Positions 28,735 to 38,032 of a DNA stretch of 64,000 nt are shown piece after piece. The stretch's first letter is position 1; each line of letters starts with the position of its first letter. The position numbers and the translations under genes are program-made. Under the pieces are notes generated by a model, which was not told the DNA's origin, did no database searches, and was given only the letters and a program-made list of their open reading frames with translations. Source of the DNA: Photobacterium damselae (GTDB lineage: Bacteria; Pseudomonadota; Gammaproteobacteria; Enterobacterales; Vibrionaceae); the NCBI RefSeq assembly GCF_003026815.1, contig NZ_PYOG01000001.1, positions 248,001-312,000 on the forward strand. The letters run 5' to 3'.

Positions 28735-28809
28735 TTTCTTGGATAAAGGTAACGTTTTTACTCCGCTAATGTGTTCGTTAGCGTTATAAACGAATTGAAG
28801 GATAAGCGT

Positions 28810-30540
28810 GTGAACATTCAAGCACTAATTAATGACAAAGTATCTCAGGCACTAGAAGCCGCAGGCGCACCAGCAGGTAGCCCAGCAGCGGTTCGTCAGT
28901 CTGCGAAAGCTCAGTTTGGTGATTACCAAGCTAACGGTGTAATGGGCGTAGCAAAACAGCTAGGCACTAACCCTCGCGAGTTCGCACAAAAAGTTATCGA
29001 TAATCTAGATCTTGGCGAAATGGCTGAGAAAGTAGAAATTGCAGGCCCAGGTTTCATCAATATCTTCCTAAACAAGCAGTGGTTAGCCGCTCGTGCAGAA
29101 GAAGCATTAAATGATGACCGTCTAAGCGTTGCTAAAGAGAAAGAACAAACTATCGTTGTTGACTACTCAGCACCAAACGTAGCAAAAGAAATGCACGTAG
29201 GTCACCTACGTTCAACTATCATCGGTGATGCTGTTGTTCGTACTCTTGAGTTTTTAGGCCACAATGTTATCCGTGCTAACCACCTAGGTGACTGGGGTAC
29301 TCAGTTCGGTATGCTTATCGCAAACATGGTTCGTAAAGAGCAAGATGGCTCAGATGTTTCAATGAACATCAGCGATCTTGAAGGCTTTTACCGTGAATCA
29401 AAAGTACTTTACGATGAAGATCCTGAGTTTGCAGAAACAGCACGTAACTATGTTGTTCGTCTACAAAGCGGCGATGAATACTGCCATGAAAAATGGAAGC
29501 AACTAGTTGAAATTACGCTAAAACAAAACCAGCGTAACTACGACCGTCTAAACGTATCTCTAACTGATGAGAACGTAATGGGCGAGTCAATGTACAACGA
29601 AATGCTACCTGGCATCGTTGCAGACCTAAAAGAAAAAGGTCTTGCTGTAGAAGATGACGGCGCAGTTGTTGTATTCCTAGATGAGTACAAAAACAAAGAT
29701 GGCGAGCCTATGGGTGTAATCATCCAGAAGCGCGATGGCGGTTACCTATACACAACAACTGATATTGCTTGTGCTAAATACCGTTATGAGAAACTACACG
29801 CAGATCGTGTACTTTACTTCATCGACTCACGTCAGCACCAACACCTAATGATGGCTTGGTCTATCGTACGTAAAGCGGGCTATGTTCCAGAGAGCGTATC
29901 TCTTGAGCACCACGCATTTGGTATGATGCTAGGTAAAGACGGTCGTCCATTTAAGACTCGTGCAGGCGGTACTGTTCGTCTTGCTGATCTTCTTGATGAA
30001 GCACAAGAGCGTGCTAACAAGCTAATTGAAGAGAAGAACCCAGAGCTAAGCGCAGAAGAGAAAGCAGAAATTGCTAATACTGTTGCTATGGCTGCGGTTA
30101 AGTACGCTGACCTTTCTAAGCACCGTACTACAGACTACATCTTCGATTGGGACAACATGCTAGCATTTGAAGGTAACACAGCACCTTACATGCAGTATGC
30201 ATACACTCGTGTAGCATCTATCTTCAAACGTGCTGGTGTTGAGTTAGCAGACCTTACTCACCCAATTATTATCACTGATGAGAAAGAACAAGCACTGCTA
30301 TCTAAACTACTTCAGTTTGAAGAAGCAGTACAAACTGTTGCTCGTGAAGGTCACCCACACGTAATGTGTAACTACCTATTCGAACTAGCTGGTACTTTCT
30401 CTAGCTTCTACGAAGCGTGCCCAATTCTAAACGCAGAAGAAGAAGTTAAGCAGAGCCGTCTAAAACTGGCTCATCTAACAGCGAAAACAATCAAACAAGG
30501 TCTAGATCTTCTAGGTATTAAGACTCTGGATCGCATGTAA
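28810..30540 (+). CDS. argS: Arginyl-tRNA synthetase
   Basis: Charges tRNA-Arg with arginine. The 576-residue class I enzyme has an N-terminal Arg-tRNA recognition domain (about 1-110). The HIGH-type motif is [16 protein letters not shown] (about 120-135). The KMSKS-equivalent is degenerate, as is normal for ArgRS ([19 protein letters not shown], about 380). A DALR anticodon-binding domain fills the C-terminus. GTG 28810 gives [15 protein letters not shown], aligned with E. coli MNIQALLSEKV, and lies seven bases after AAGGA. An in-frame ATG at 28771 is inside the leader hairpin. Confidence 0.96.
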   Translation: MNIQALINDKVSQALEAAGAPAGSPAAVRQSAKAQFGDYQANGVMGVAKQLGTNPREFAQKVIDNLDLGEMAEKVEIAGPGFINIFLNKQWLAARAEEALNDDRLSVAKEKEQTIVVDYSAPNVAKEMHVGHLRSTIIGDAVVRTLEFLGHNVIRANHLGDWGTQFGMLIANMVRKEQDGSDVSMNISDLEGFYRESKVLYDEDPEFAETARNYVVRLQSGDEYCHEKWKQLVEITLKQNQRNYDRLNVSLTDENVMGESMYNEMLPGIVADLKEKGLAVEDDGAVVVFLDEYKNKDGEPMGVIIQKRDGGYLYTTTDIACAKYRYEKLHADRVLYFIDSRQHQHLMMAWSIVRKAGYVPESVSLEHHAFGMMLGKDGRPFKTRAGGTVRLADLLDEAQERANKLIEEKNPELSAEEKAEIANTVAMAAVKYADLSKHRTTDYIFDWDNMLAFEGNTAPYMQYAYTRVASIFKRAGVELADLTHPIIITDEKEQALLSKLLQFEEAVQTVAREGHPHVMCNYLFELAGTFSSFYEACPILNAEEEVKQSRLKLAHLTAKTIKQGLDLLGIKTLDRM

Positions 30541-30590
30541 TCCATAATCTTAACAAACAACCTTTAATGGATTGTTTTAACAGATAAATA

Positions 30591-30623
30591 AAAACCTCTG
30601 CTGCTACAGTAGAGGTTTTTTAT
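30591..30623 (+). terminator. Terminator of argS
   Basis: 13-bp near-perfect stem AAAACCTCTGCTG / CAGTAGAGGTTTT (30591-30619), T-run. Confidence 0.85.
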
Positions 30624-30652
30624 TTGCTTATTTATTACTTCTTATCTATCAA

Positions 30653-31258
30653 TTATTGACCAAACCTCTGTCCACCTTGATTCAGCCAGGCCAACTCTTC
30701 TGGTGTTGATAATCTTTCCATTGCCGCATTTCGGTGAGGATAACGTCCAAACAGTTTAATCACCTCATGATGATTCACAGCATAACGATAGAAACCATCA
30801 AATACGGGCTTATTTTTGGCTGATACCATGTTTCTTAATCGATCAAAACGAAAAACACTCTCTTCTTGATCTTCTAATGCTTCAGAATGCTCTAACGGTA
30901 GATAAAAAAAGACACGCTCTATTGGTGTTAGCTCTTCATCTTGATTCTGAGACATTCCACGACGACAAATTGCAAGTGCTAATGAATCATAGCGAAAAGC
31001 AGCACTCAAACCTCGATAAATATTCCGAGAAAACTGATCAAGCAAAATAATTAAAGCCAGAGTTCCTTTTGGGGTTTGAGTCCAATGGCTTAATTGCCCG
31101 GCTCCTGCCTGTTGTACTAATGAATGAAACTGCATTGTGATTAAACGATCAACCTCTTCACCACCAGTAAACCATAATGCTTTTCGATCACTTACTGTTA
31201 CTTCCTCCGTTAATGGACCAAACCAAAAATCCAGAACTTGCTTATATTCGGGAATCAT
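30653..31258 (-). CDS. DUF924 family protein
   Basis: A 201-residue soluble protein of the DUF924 family, an all-helical TPR-like fold of unknown function. Family marks are VLDFWFGPL at the N-terminus, ALIILLDQFSRNIYRG (about 67-82), RVFFYLPLEHSEALEDQE (about 115-132) and GRYPHRNAAMERLSTPEE near the C-terminus. It stands alone between the argS terminator and the HIT-like gene. Confidence 0.85.
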   Translation of the reverse strand: MIPEYKQVLDFWFGPLTEEVTVSDRKALWFTGGEEVDRLITMQFHSLVQQAGAGQLSHWTQTPKGTLALIILLDQFSRNIYRGLSAAFRYDSLALAICRRGMSQNQDEELTPIERVFFYLPLEHSEALEDQEESVFRFDRLRNMVSAKNKPVFDGFYRYAVNHHEVIKLFGRYPHRNAAMERLSTPEELAWLNQGGQRFGQ

Positions 31259-31419
31259 AAAACACCTCTAAAATACGACACATCGAACCCTATTTATTAT
31301 TAGAGATAATTGTGATGTATTTATTTGAAAGATAATGTCAAAATTCATAAAAGAGAGGCTAAATCAGCAATATTTTTTTCTAGCCTGTGAACAAGAGCAA
31401 AACATAGGATGTATCCATA

Positions 31420-31854
31420 ATGAGTTTTACATTGCATGAGCGACTAGCCGCAGATACCAGCGTATTGGGTGACTTCCCTCTCAGCCGAGTTTTATTAGCT
31501 AAAGAAGCACTAGGACCTTGGATAATCTTGGTTCCTAAGAAGGACAATCTTCGCGAAATTCATCACCTATCTGAGCAAGAACAGATTCAACTTATCAAAG
31601 AATCTTGCTTGATAGCTCAACTATTAGAAACCGATTATAAAGCAGAAAAGATCAATGTAGGCGCTCTTGGCAACTTAGTGCCACAACTGCACTTACACCA
31701 TATTGCCCGCTTTAGTGATGACATCGCATGGCCAGGCCCTATCTGGGGTAATACCAAAGGAATTCAACGTTCTGAAGCAGTACAGCAAGCACTAGTAGAA
31801 GAACTGCAAAGTGAATTAGAACAGCAAGCTGAAATTACTTTTATTCCAGCATAA
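31420..31854 (+). CDS. HIT-like nucleotide hydrolase/transferase family protein
   Basis: A 144-residue protein with the histidine-triad fold (LHERLAADTSVLGDFPLSRVLLAKEALGPWIILVPKK..., NVGALGNLVPQLHLHHIARF). The triad H-x-H-x-H reads Q-L-H-L-H-H here, so the first His is Gln, while the central catalytic His is kept. Vibrio proteins of this subgroup may share the change. HIT proteins hydrolyse nucleotidyl compounds such as Ap4A or AMP-phosphoramidates; the substrate here is unknown. Confidence 0.8.
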   Translation: MSFTLHERLAADTSVLGDFPLSRVLLAKEALGPWIILVPKKDNLREIHHLSEQEQIQLIKESCLIAQLLETDYKAEKINVGALGNLVPQLHLHHIARFSDDIAWPGPIWGNTKGIQRSEAVQQALVEELQSELEQQAEITFIPA

Positions 31855-31863
31855 AACATAAAG

Positions 31864-31904
31864 AAAAAGGCAATGAAGATAATGTCCTCATTGCCTTTTT
31901 TTAT
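31864..31904 (+). terminator. Terminator after the HIT-like gene
   Basis: Perfect 13-bp stem AAAAAGGCAATGA (31864-31876) / TCATTGCCTTTTT (31888-31900), T-run; usable for converging feoC as well. Confidence 0.88.
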
Positions 31905-31929
31905 TTGATTTCAATCAGTCTGGTTTACT

Positions 31930-32172
31930 TTAACGCATGACCATAATGGACAATTCGTTTGATTTTAGTAAGCGATACCAAACTTCTTTTGCACTTTGGC
32001 AACATCCATCACTATTGCAGCCAACCAGTTCTTTACTCACAATTCCTTTACGAATCCACACCTCAAGCATTGCATCAACACCATCTTCTGAAAGTGCAAA
32101 ATGTTTTGCTAAAGATTTACGACTGGTTCGGCCGTGTTGTTCAATATACTGTTTTAGCTGCTGTAAAATCAT
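31930..32172 (-). CDS. feoC: Ferrous iron transport protein FeoC
   Basis: A small winged-helix accessory of FeoB, 80 residues (MILQQLKQYIEQHGRTSRKSLAKHFALSEDGVDAMLEVWIRKG). A C-terminal cysteine cluster, CNSDGCCQ (about 53-60), can hold an iron-sulfur cluster in related proteins. Its start overlaps the feoB stop by four bases (ATGA). Last gene of feoABC. Confidence 0.88.
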   Translation of the reverse strand: MILQQLKQYIEQHGRTSRKSLAKHFALSEDGVDAMLEVWIRKGIVSKELVGCNSDGCCQSAKEVWYRLLKSNELSIMVMR

Positions 32173-34445
32173 AATGCCAATAACTCTTCTCGTTGTTTCT
32201 TACCTTGATGTTTAAAGATAAGAATTAAACCAACATTGATTGCAACAAATAATCCGATCCAAAGCATGCTTGATGCTGGATGATCCATGAAATGTGCAAT
32301 CTGGTAGAACAAGGTTGCACAAGTATAAGCAAGCAACATTGTCCAGCCGGCAATAAACCAAGCAAACTTCTGACCAAATTCACGAGCATATGCGCCCATA
32401 GCGGCAGCACATGGTGTGTATAGTAAGATAAAGATCAAGTACGCCATTGCTGCGGCAGAACTTACAAAGTGAGCCTGAATATTACCAAAGACCGATTGAT
32501 CGACACCCTGCTCTTCTGCTGCTGCCGATTGGTTATCTAAATCACCAACGCTTAGACCTAGAGGATCTGAGAAGTTAATGCCTTCTAAGTTAGCTGGAAT
32601 ACTCTCAACCGCTTCTTTTAAACTACCCAGTAAATCATACTCTGTATCATCACCTGCTTGTTCTGGTGAATATAGGCTATTTAAAGTACCAACTACGGCT
32701 TCTTTTGCGAAAATACCAGTAATAATACCAACAGTTGCAGGCCAGTTATCCGCTTTGACACCAATAGGCTCAAGCACAGGTGTTACAACCTGGGCGGTTT
32801 TAGATAGAACAGAGTTTGGTGAATCTTCGTTACCAAATGAACCATCAACACCTAATGAGTTAAAGAAGCTTAAGATCGCAACAACAACAACGATAGTCTT
32901 ACCAGCACCAAGGACAAACTTCTTCACTTTTTGCCATGTTTTCAGCACAACATTACGGAATGTTGGTAACTCGTAATCTGGCATCTCCATAATAAAGCTG
33001 TCACTTGTACCAGGGTAAAGCGTGTTACGCAGCACAAGACCGGTAAAGATAGCAACCACGATACCTAGAATATACAGAGAGAATACAACGTTCTGACCAC
33101 TGTGAGGGAAAAATGCAGCGGCAAACAGTGCATATACAGGTAGTCGAGCACCACATGACATAAATGGAGCCATTGCTGCAGCGAGTTTGCGCTCACGTTC
33201 ATGCTCAAGAGTACGCGTTGCCATGATTGCTGGCACGTTACAACCAAAACCTAGCACAAGAGGTACAAATGCTTTGCCTGGCAGACCAATTTTCTGCATC
33301 ACTTTATCTAGCACAAAAGCGGCACGAGCCATATAACCCGAACTTTCAAGCACTGTCAGGAATAGATATAAACAAGCAATAACCGGAATAAAGGTCGCAA
33401 CGGTCTGGATACCACCACCAACACCATTTGCAATAACCGTAACTAACCATGCAGGTAAGTGGCCATCTAAAACATGATGCGCACCATCAACGAAAATAGC
33501 GCCAAAACTGATATCGAAAAAGTCGATGAACGCACTACCCACATTGATAGCAAATAGGAACATCAAATACATAACAATAAAGAAAAATGGGATACCAAAC
33601 AGGCGGTTTAGTAAAACATTATCAATACGTTCAGTAATGTTATGACTCAGTTTCCCCTCTTGTCGACGAACCTTCTGACATAAATTATGCAAAAAGGTAT
33701 AACGAATATCAGCAACTTGGATATCGGGGTCAACATCAACCATTAATTTACTGCGAGTGTTACAAGCCTTAAATTTATCGTCGTCTTCTAAGGTATTAAT
33801 AACCAAAGTGTCATTTTCTAGTACACGAATCGCTTGAGCACGAGCCTTGACTTCACCATCAGAAAATAGCGGTTCTAATTCACTAACAGCACTCTCAAAT
33901 TCCACACCGTAATCTAAAGACAGACCATGTACAGAGATGCCTTGAGTCAGCATCTTATGTAATTTTTCTTTAAACTCTTCAACTTGCTTTTTATTGTTTG
34001 CCGATAGCGATAACACTGGACAACCCAATGCTTTTTCTAGACCTTTAATATCAAGAATTTGACGTTGACGTTTTAGAACATCCATCTTGTTTAGTACAAC
34101 AATCATTGGACGGCCTAATTCACGCAACTGTAATGTCATATATAAGCTACGTTCAAGGCATGAAGCATCAACGACATTAATAATCACGTCGGCAGGTGTA
34201 GTTAAAATAGCGCGAGATGCAATCGCTTCGTCAAGACTGTTAGCATCATTTGCACTATCTAAATTATAGATACCAGGTAAATCGGTTAAGACAAATTCAT
34301 CCCCAACACGCTCATAACGGCCTGTTTTCTTTTCGACTGTTACACCAGCCCAGTTACCAACGTGCTGTTTCGCGCCTGTCAGACCGTTAAACAGAGTCGT
34401 TTTACCGCTGTTTGGATTACCTACCGTTAAAATATGGTATTGCAT
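32169..34445 (-). CDS. feoB: Ferrous iron permease FeoB
   Basis: Inner-membrane Fe(II) importer, 758 residues. The N-terminal G domain has G1 GNPNSGKTT (about 8-16), G3 DLPGIYN (about 54), G4 NKMD (about 121), then a helical regulatory (GDI) domain. From about 280 on come transmembrane helices with the two Gate motifs, including LVLGFGCNVPAIMATR and MSCGARLPVYA. The start overlaps the feoA stop by one base (TAATG). It is Fur-regulated to judge from the box before feoA. Confidence 0.96.
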   Translation of the reverse strand: MQYHILTVGNPNSGKTTLFNGLTGAKQHVGNWAGVTVEKKTGRYERVGDEFVLTDLPGIYNLDSANDANSLDEAIASRAILTTPADVIINVVDASCLERSLYMTLQLRELGRPMIVVLNKMDVLKRQRQILDIKGLEKALGCPVLSLSANNKKQVEEFKEKLHKMLTQGISVHGLSLDYGVEFESAVSELEPLFSDGEVKARAQAIRVLENDTLVINTLEDDDKFKACNTRSKLMVDVDPDIQVADIRYTFLHNLCQKVRRQEGKLSHNITERIDNVLLNRLFGIPFFFIVMYLMFLFAINVGSAFIDFFDISFGAIFVDGAHHVLDGHLPAWLVTVIANGVGGGIQTVATFIPVIACLYLFLTVLESSGYMARAAFVLDKVMQKIGLPGKAFVPLVLGFGCNVPAIMATRTLEHERERKLAAAMAPFMSCGARLPVYALFAAAFFPHSGQNVVFSLYILGIVVAIFTGLVLRNTLYPGTSDSFIMEMPDYELPTFRNVVLKTWQKVKKFVLGAGKTIVVVVAILSFFNSLGVDGSFGNEDSPNSVLSKTAQVVTPVLEPIGVKADNWPATVGIITGIFAKEAVVGTLNSLYSPEQAGDDTEYDLLGSLKEAVESIPANLEGINFSDPLGLSVGDLDNQSAAAEEQGVDQSVFGNIQAHFVSSAAAMAYLIFILLYTPCAAAMGAYAREFGQKFAWFIAGWTMLLAYTCATLFYQIAHFMDHPASSMLWIGLFVAINVGLILIFKHQGKKQREELLAL

Positions 34446-34672
34446 TACTTAACCTCAACTTCAATACTTTCAGCAATTTGCTTACGTAAAGCAATATCAA
34501 CGCCGCGTACACGGATTTGTAGCGGATCACCAAGCGGAGCAAGACGAACCACTGCAACTTCTGTGTGAGGAAGAAGTCCCATAACCATTAATTTTTTACG
34601 TGTAGCCGTAGGAAGGTTAGACATTCCTGTCACGACCCCTGTTGTCCCGCATGACATCTCTGACAGTTTCAT
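34445..34672 (-). CDS. feoA: Ferrous iron transport protein FeoA
   Basis: A 75-residue SH3-like cytoplasmic protein needed for FeoB function (MKLSEMSCGTTGVVTGM..., LMVMGLLPHTEVAVVRLAPLGDPLQIRVRG, LRKQIAESIEVEV). First gene of feoABC. Its ATG lies 22 bases from a strong Fur box, so repression by Fe-Fur is expected. Confidence 0.93.
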   Translation of the reverse strand: MKLSEMSCGTTGVVTGMSNLPTATRKKLMVMGLLPHTEVAVVRLAPLGDPLQIRVRGVDIALRKQIAESIEVEVK

Positions 34673-34693
34673 AATGTTTTAAATCGCCATCTT

Positions 34694-34712
34694 AATAAGA
34701 ATTATTAGCATT
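34694..34712. promoter_or_regulatory. Fur box of feoABC
   Basis: AATAAGAATTATTAGCATT fits the Vibrio Fur consensus AATGAnAATnATTnTCATT at 14 of 16 defined positions, 22 bases upstream of the feoA ATG. A second overlapping AT-rich half-site follows. Confidence 0.8.
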
Positions 34713-34840
34713 TCTAATTAGCAATTCTACCTATTCTTAATCAAGTAATCTTGTTTTATATCAACAAAATCACATATCAAAAATAAATACAAAGATCCCA
34801 AAAATGGAAAGGTAGTATTTTTAGTATGGTTATTGATATA

Positions 34841-34870
34841 AAAAAAACGCACTATTTAATATAGTGCGCT
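34841..34870 (-). terminator. Terminator of znuA-mepM
   Basis: Stem CGCACTAT / ATAGTGCG with loop TTAAT; minus-strand run of Ts over 34841-34847. Confidence 0.85.
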
Positions 34871-34887
34871 TATCTTTATGGTCATTA

Positions 34888-36237
34888 TTAGCCAGCAGCT
34901 GCCGCTAATTTTTTATATTCAACTTTTGCTTCTTTTCTGAACTTACTTGCTTTGCTGCCATAGAGAGGATCAGATTGAGGCAATGGTACCTTCATCGCAT
35001 TTACTGGATGACCATTTTTGATCAATTCATAGTGTAAGTGAGGACCAGTAGAACGACCTGTATTACCACTTAAAGCAATTCGTTGTCCCATCTTAATGCG
35101 ATCTCCAACCTTCACTAAGCGTTTACTCAAGTGTAAATAGCGCGTGGTAAACTCACGACCATGTTTAATCACAATATAGTTACCAGCAAGTGGATGATAA
35201 CGCGATTTAACGACAACACCATCACCAGATGCCAATACAGGAGTACCAACAGGTACAGCAAAATCGGTACCGTTATGAGGTGAAATGCGTCTTGTAATCG
35301 GATGGCGACGGTGTGGATTGAAAGATGAACTGATTCGATAACGTTTCGCTGTTGGATAACGTCTAAATGAACGGTTTAGACTACGACCACTTTGATCAAA
35401 GAATTGGTCATCATCAAAACGCTGAATAAAATAAGTTTGATTACCGTGTTTATAAAAGAATGCATTCACATCTCCCATATTAACCGGCTTACCATCAATA
35501 AATTCACGATCGAGAGAAATAGCAAATCGGTCACCACGACTTGCACCACTGCCTAAATTAAATTTCCACTGCAGTGCTTTAACCACGGTTTTGATTTGTG
35601 TCGGAGATAAGCCCGCATTACGAGCAGAATTATAAAAACTTCCGGTTACTTTACCATGTAAGATAACGGGTTTGATAACGCCTGCAATTTCAACAGCTTT
35701 ATATTTATAGCCTTTTTTTGTAAGCGTAAAAGTGTCCGTAGTCTTGCGATCACGAACAATACTGAAATCTTTAACTCGGCCATCACTGTCTAATGACCAT
35801 TCCATCTGCTGACCTACTTTAAGATGCTGAATACTTTTATTTGCATCAATAAGAGCGTACATGTCAGAGACAGGTAATCCATATTGAGAAAAAATAGATC
35901 CTAGCGTATCGCCAGAAGCCACTTTATGTTTATGTTCTTCGTCTTTTACTGCTTCTAGCTCTTTGTCTAAATCATCTTTAGGCGCTTGGAATTCTGGATC
36001 TTGCGGATCCAAAATCACACCTAATGGTTCACTATTTTGTTCAGACAAAACCTCAATATTATCGTGTGCTAAATCAATAGCAACTCGCTCGCCAGATATA
36101 ATAGGCGCACGATACGTTGATTTAGATGGCTGCCACATTAGGGCAGCCATGACGAGCAATGAGGTTGAGGCTAGTGCAATTTTATGCTGACGTGGTAGCC
36201 CTTTTATTGAAGAAACCGCAACCTGATATAATTTCAT
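34888..36237 (-). CDS. mepM: Murein DD-endopeptidase MepM-like (M23)
   Basis: Cuts D-Ala-mDAP cross-links so that new murein can be inserted; zinc-dependent. The 449 residues comprise an N-terminal membrane anchor (about 22-35), a LysM/OapA-type region (HKVASGDTLGSIFSQYGLP, about 103-121), and the LytM/M23 domain at about 300-410. Zinc ligands are visible in SPHNGTDFA and GPHLHYEL, and TRYLHLSKR carries the other catalytic His. It follows znuA by two bases, so this zinc enzyme is co-transcribed with a zinc uptake gene, as in E. coli. Confidence 0.92.
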   Translation of the reverse strand: MKLYQVAVSSIKGLPRQHKIALASTSLLVMAALMWQPSKSTYRAPIISGERVAIDLAHDNIEVLSEQNSEPLGVILDPQDPEFQAPKDDLDKELEAVKDEEHKHKVASGDTLGSIFSQYGLPVSDMYALIDANKSIQHLKVGQQMEWSLDSDGRVKDFSIVRDRKTTDTFTLTKKGYKYKAVEIAGVIKPVILHGKVTGSFYNSARNAGLSPTQIKTVVKALQWKFNLGSGASRGDRFAISLDREFIDGKPVNMGDVNAFFYKHGNQTYFIQRFDDDQFFDQSGRSLNRSFRRYPTAKRYRISSSFNPHRRHPITRRISPHNGTDFAVPVGTPVLASGDGVVVKSRYHPLAGNYIVIKHGREFTTRYLHLSKRLVKVGDRIKMGQRIALSGNTGRSTGPHLHYELIKNGHPVNAMKVPLPQSDPLYGSKASKFRKEAKVEYKKLAAAAG

Positions 36238-36239
36238 TG

Positions 36240-37175
36240 TTATTTAAGACACTTGGTAAAACTTTGTCCGAGCTGTTGTAAAAATCGAACATATCCCCCC
36301 TTGCCAGCCACAATACCTGTCGCCATTGGATCAAGGGTCCCTACTTTCACCTCGGTACCATTAACAACGCTATCTACTACAGCTGGAGAAAACTGGGGTT
36401 CACTGAACACACAGTAAGCCTGATGATCTTGTAACGCCTGGCGAATACTTATTAGAGTCTTCGCTCCTGGTCGACGATCGGGCTCAACCGTAAAATGTCC
36501 TAAATTTTTTAATCCAAACTGCTCTTCAAAATAGCCATAGCCATCATGAAAAACGTAGTAACCATGTCCCGTTAATGGTTTCAGCTCAGTTGTAAGCTGT
36601 GTAATTGTCTGGTTAACCTCTGAGGTGAAACGTGAGAGGTTAGCCTCATACTGTTCTTTGTGCAATGGATCTTGCTTAACCAGTTGCTGAGTGATCACTT
36701 TTGCAACTTCAATCGCTTGTTTTGGTCCTAACCATACGTGAGGGTCAATCCCTTCATGATGGTGATCATGGTCATGATGATCATGTTCAGCATTTTCCAT
36801 ACCATCGTCATGGTGGTGATCGTGATCTTCATCTTCTTCGCCATAATGACGGAAATCGATCCCTGCCTGTTCTGTTAGTGCAAGATTCTTGCTATTTCCT
36901 TGGAGTACTTTTTTTAGAAAAGATTCCAATTGAGGGCCAATCCATATCACTAAATCTGCATTTTTTATCTTTTTTACGTCAGATGGGCGTAAAGCATAAT
37001 CGTGAGGAGATGTTCCAGCTGGTAATATTGCCTCGCTATGTGCAACACCTTCCGTAAGCTCACTCACAATAAGATTTAATGGTTGAACAGTTGTGACAAC
37101 ATTAAGTTCATGAGCAGTGGCTAAAGAGGAAAAGAGCATGGCGCTTGCGCCACAAAAAGAAAGTAAGCGTCTCAT
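36240..37175 (-). CDS. znuA: Zinc-binding periplasmic protein ZnuA
   Basis: High-affinity zinc receptor of ZnuABC. The 311-residue precursor has a signal peptide (MRRLLSFCGASAMLFSSLATA) and ligand His residues in GTSPHDYALRP, GIDPHVWLG and FHDGYGYFEEQFG. A charged loop at about 115-140 has many His/Asp residues (DHDHHHDDG, HDHHDHDHHHEG), typical of ZnuA and thought to help capture zinc. Divergent from znuCB across a Zur box. Confidence 0.95.
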   Translation of the reverse strand: MRRLLSFCGASAMLFSSLATAHELNVVTTVQPLNLIVSELTEGVAHSEAILPAGTSPHDYALRPSDVKKIKNADLVIWIGPQLESFLKKVLQGNSKNLALTEQAGIDFRHYGEEDEDHDHHHDDGMENAEHDHHDHDHHHEGIDPHVWLGPKQAIEVAKVITQQLVKQDPLHKEQYEANLSRFTSEVNQTITQLTTELKPLTGHGYYVFHDGYGYFEEQFGLKNLGHFTVEPDRRPGAKTLISIRQALQDHQAYCVFSEPQFSPAVVDSVVNGTEVKVGTLDPMATGIVAGKGGYVRFLQQLGQSFTKCLK

Positions 37176-37215
37176 AAAAAAATCCAGTAAAATGTCTAGT
37201 TACGTATCAAGTTTT

Positions 37216-37238
37216 GATATGTTATATTATAACATCAC
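37216..37238. promoter_or_regulatory. Zur box between znuA and znuC
   Basis: The 17-bp core ATGTTATAtTATAACAT (37219-37235) is a perfect palindrome and matches the Zur consensus GAAATGTTATANTATAACATTTC except at the edges. Placed to control both divergent transcripts. Confidence 0.9.
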
Positions 37239-37271
37239 CTGTTGGCAAATTCTTATTAAGCATCTTTTCCT

Positions 37272-38021
37272 ATGACTACCTTAGTTGAATTACAATCAGT
37301 TATCGTCGCTATTCAAGAGCGAAATGTACTGGACAATATCTCGTTAAAAATCGAGCGAGGGCAAATTACAACACTTATCGGGCCAAATGGTGCAGGAAAA
37401 TCGACGCTAGTAAAGATCATTACCGGATTGCGTAAACCAACATCGGGCAAAGTCATTCGCAAAAAAGGAATTAAAATTGGCTATGTTCCGCAAAAATTAC
37501 GCCTTAATGATAGCCTGCCTCTCTCTGTTGATCGGTTTATGCGTTTAGCAGGTAAATATACTGCAGAACAGCGAATTGACTCTTTAGCTCAAGTGGGTGG
37601 ACAACATCTTATCCATAACGATATGCATAATTTATCTGGTGGCGAAATGCAGCGGGTCTTGCTGGCAAGAGCTATTTTGCTCAATCCAGATTTATTAGTA
37701 CTCGATGAACCGGTACAGGGCGTTGATGTTAACGGTCAAATTGAAATGTACCGTCTAATCCAAGAACTTCGTGATGTATTAAACTGTGCGATCTTAATGG
37801 TCTCCCACGATCTTCATTTGGTTATGGCAAAAACCGATCAAGTGATCTGCCTACAACACCATATATGTTGTTCAGGTACGCCTGATGCGGTTACAGCACA
37901 CCCGTCTTATATCGCTTTATTTGGGGATCAAGTCGCAGTATATAAACATCAGCATAATCATGAACATGATCTTAATGGTCAGACAGTTTCATCTTGTTGC
38001 AATAACCATAAACATAACTAA
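37272..38021 (+). CDS. znuC: Zinc ABC transporter ATPase ZnuC
   Basis: ATP-binding subunit of ZnuABC, 249 residues. Walker [10 protein letters not shown] (about 37-45), signature LSGGEMQR (about 122), Walker [13 protein letters not shown] (about 143), and H-loop VSHDLH. The C-terminus (after about 220) is His/Cys-rich ([23 protein letters not shown]), like but longer in metal ligands than E. coli ZnuC. First gene of znuCB. Confidence 0.95.
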   Translation: MTTLVELQSVIVAIQERNVLDNISLKIERGQITTLIGPNGAGKSTLVKIITGLRKPTSGKVIRKKGIKIGYVPQKLRLNDSLPLSVDRFMRLAGKYTAEQRIDSLAQVGGQHLIHNDMHNLSGGEMQRVLLARAILLNPDLLVLDEPVQGVDVNGQIEMYRLIQELRDVLNCAILMVSHDLHLVMAKTDQVICLQHHICCSGTPDAVTAHPSYIALFGDQVAVYKHQHNHEHDLNGQTVSSCCNNHKHN

Positions 38022-38032
38022 GGCACAGCTTT

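Noticed and set aside
32578..32976. 132-codon plus-strand ORF
   Set aside because: Antisense to feoB; its low-complexity composition reflects the complementary membrane-protein codons.
36740..36830. Repeated CATGATG-like DNA as a repeat element
   Set aside because: It encodes the His/Asp-rich metal loop of ZnuA, which explains the repetition.
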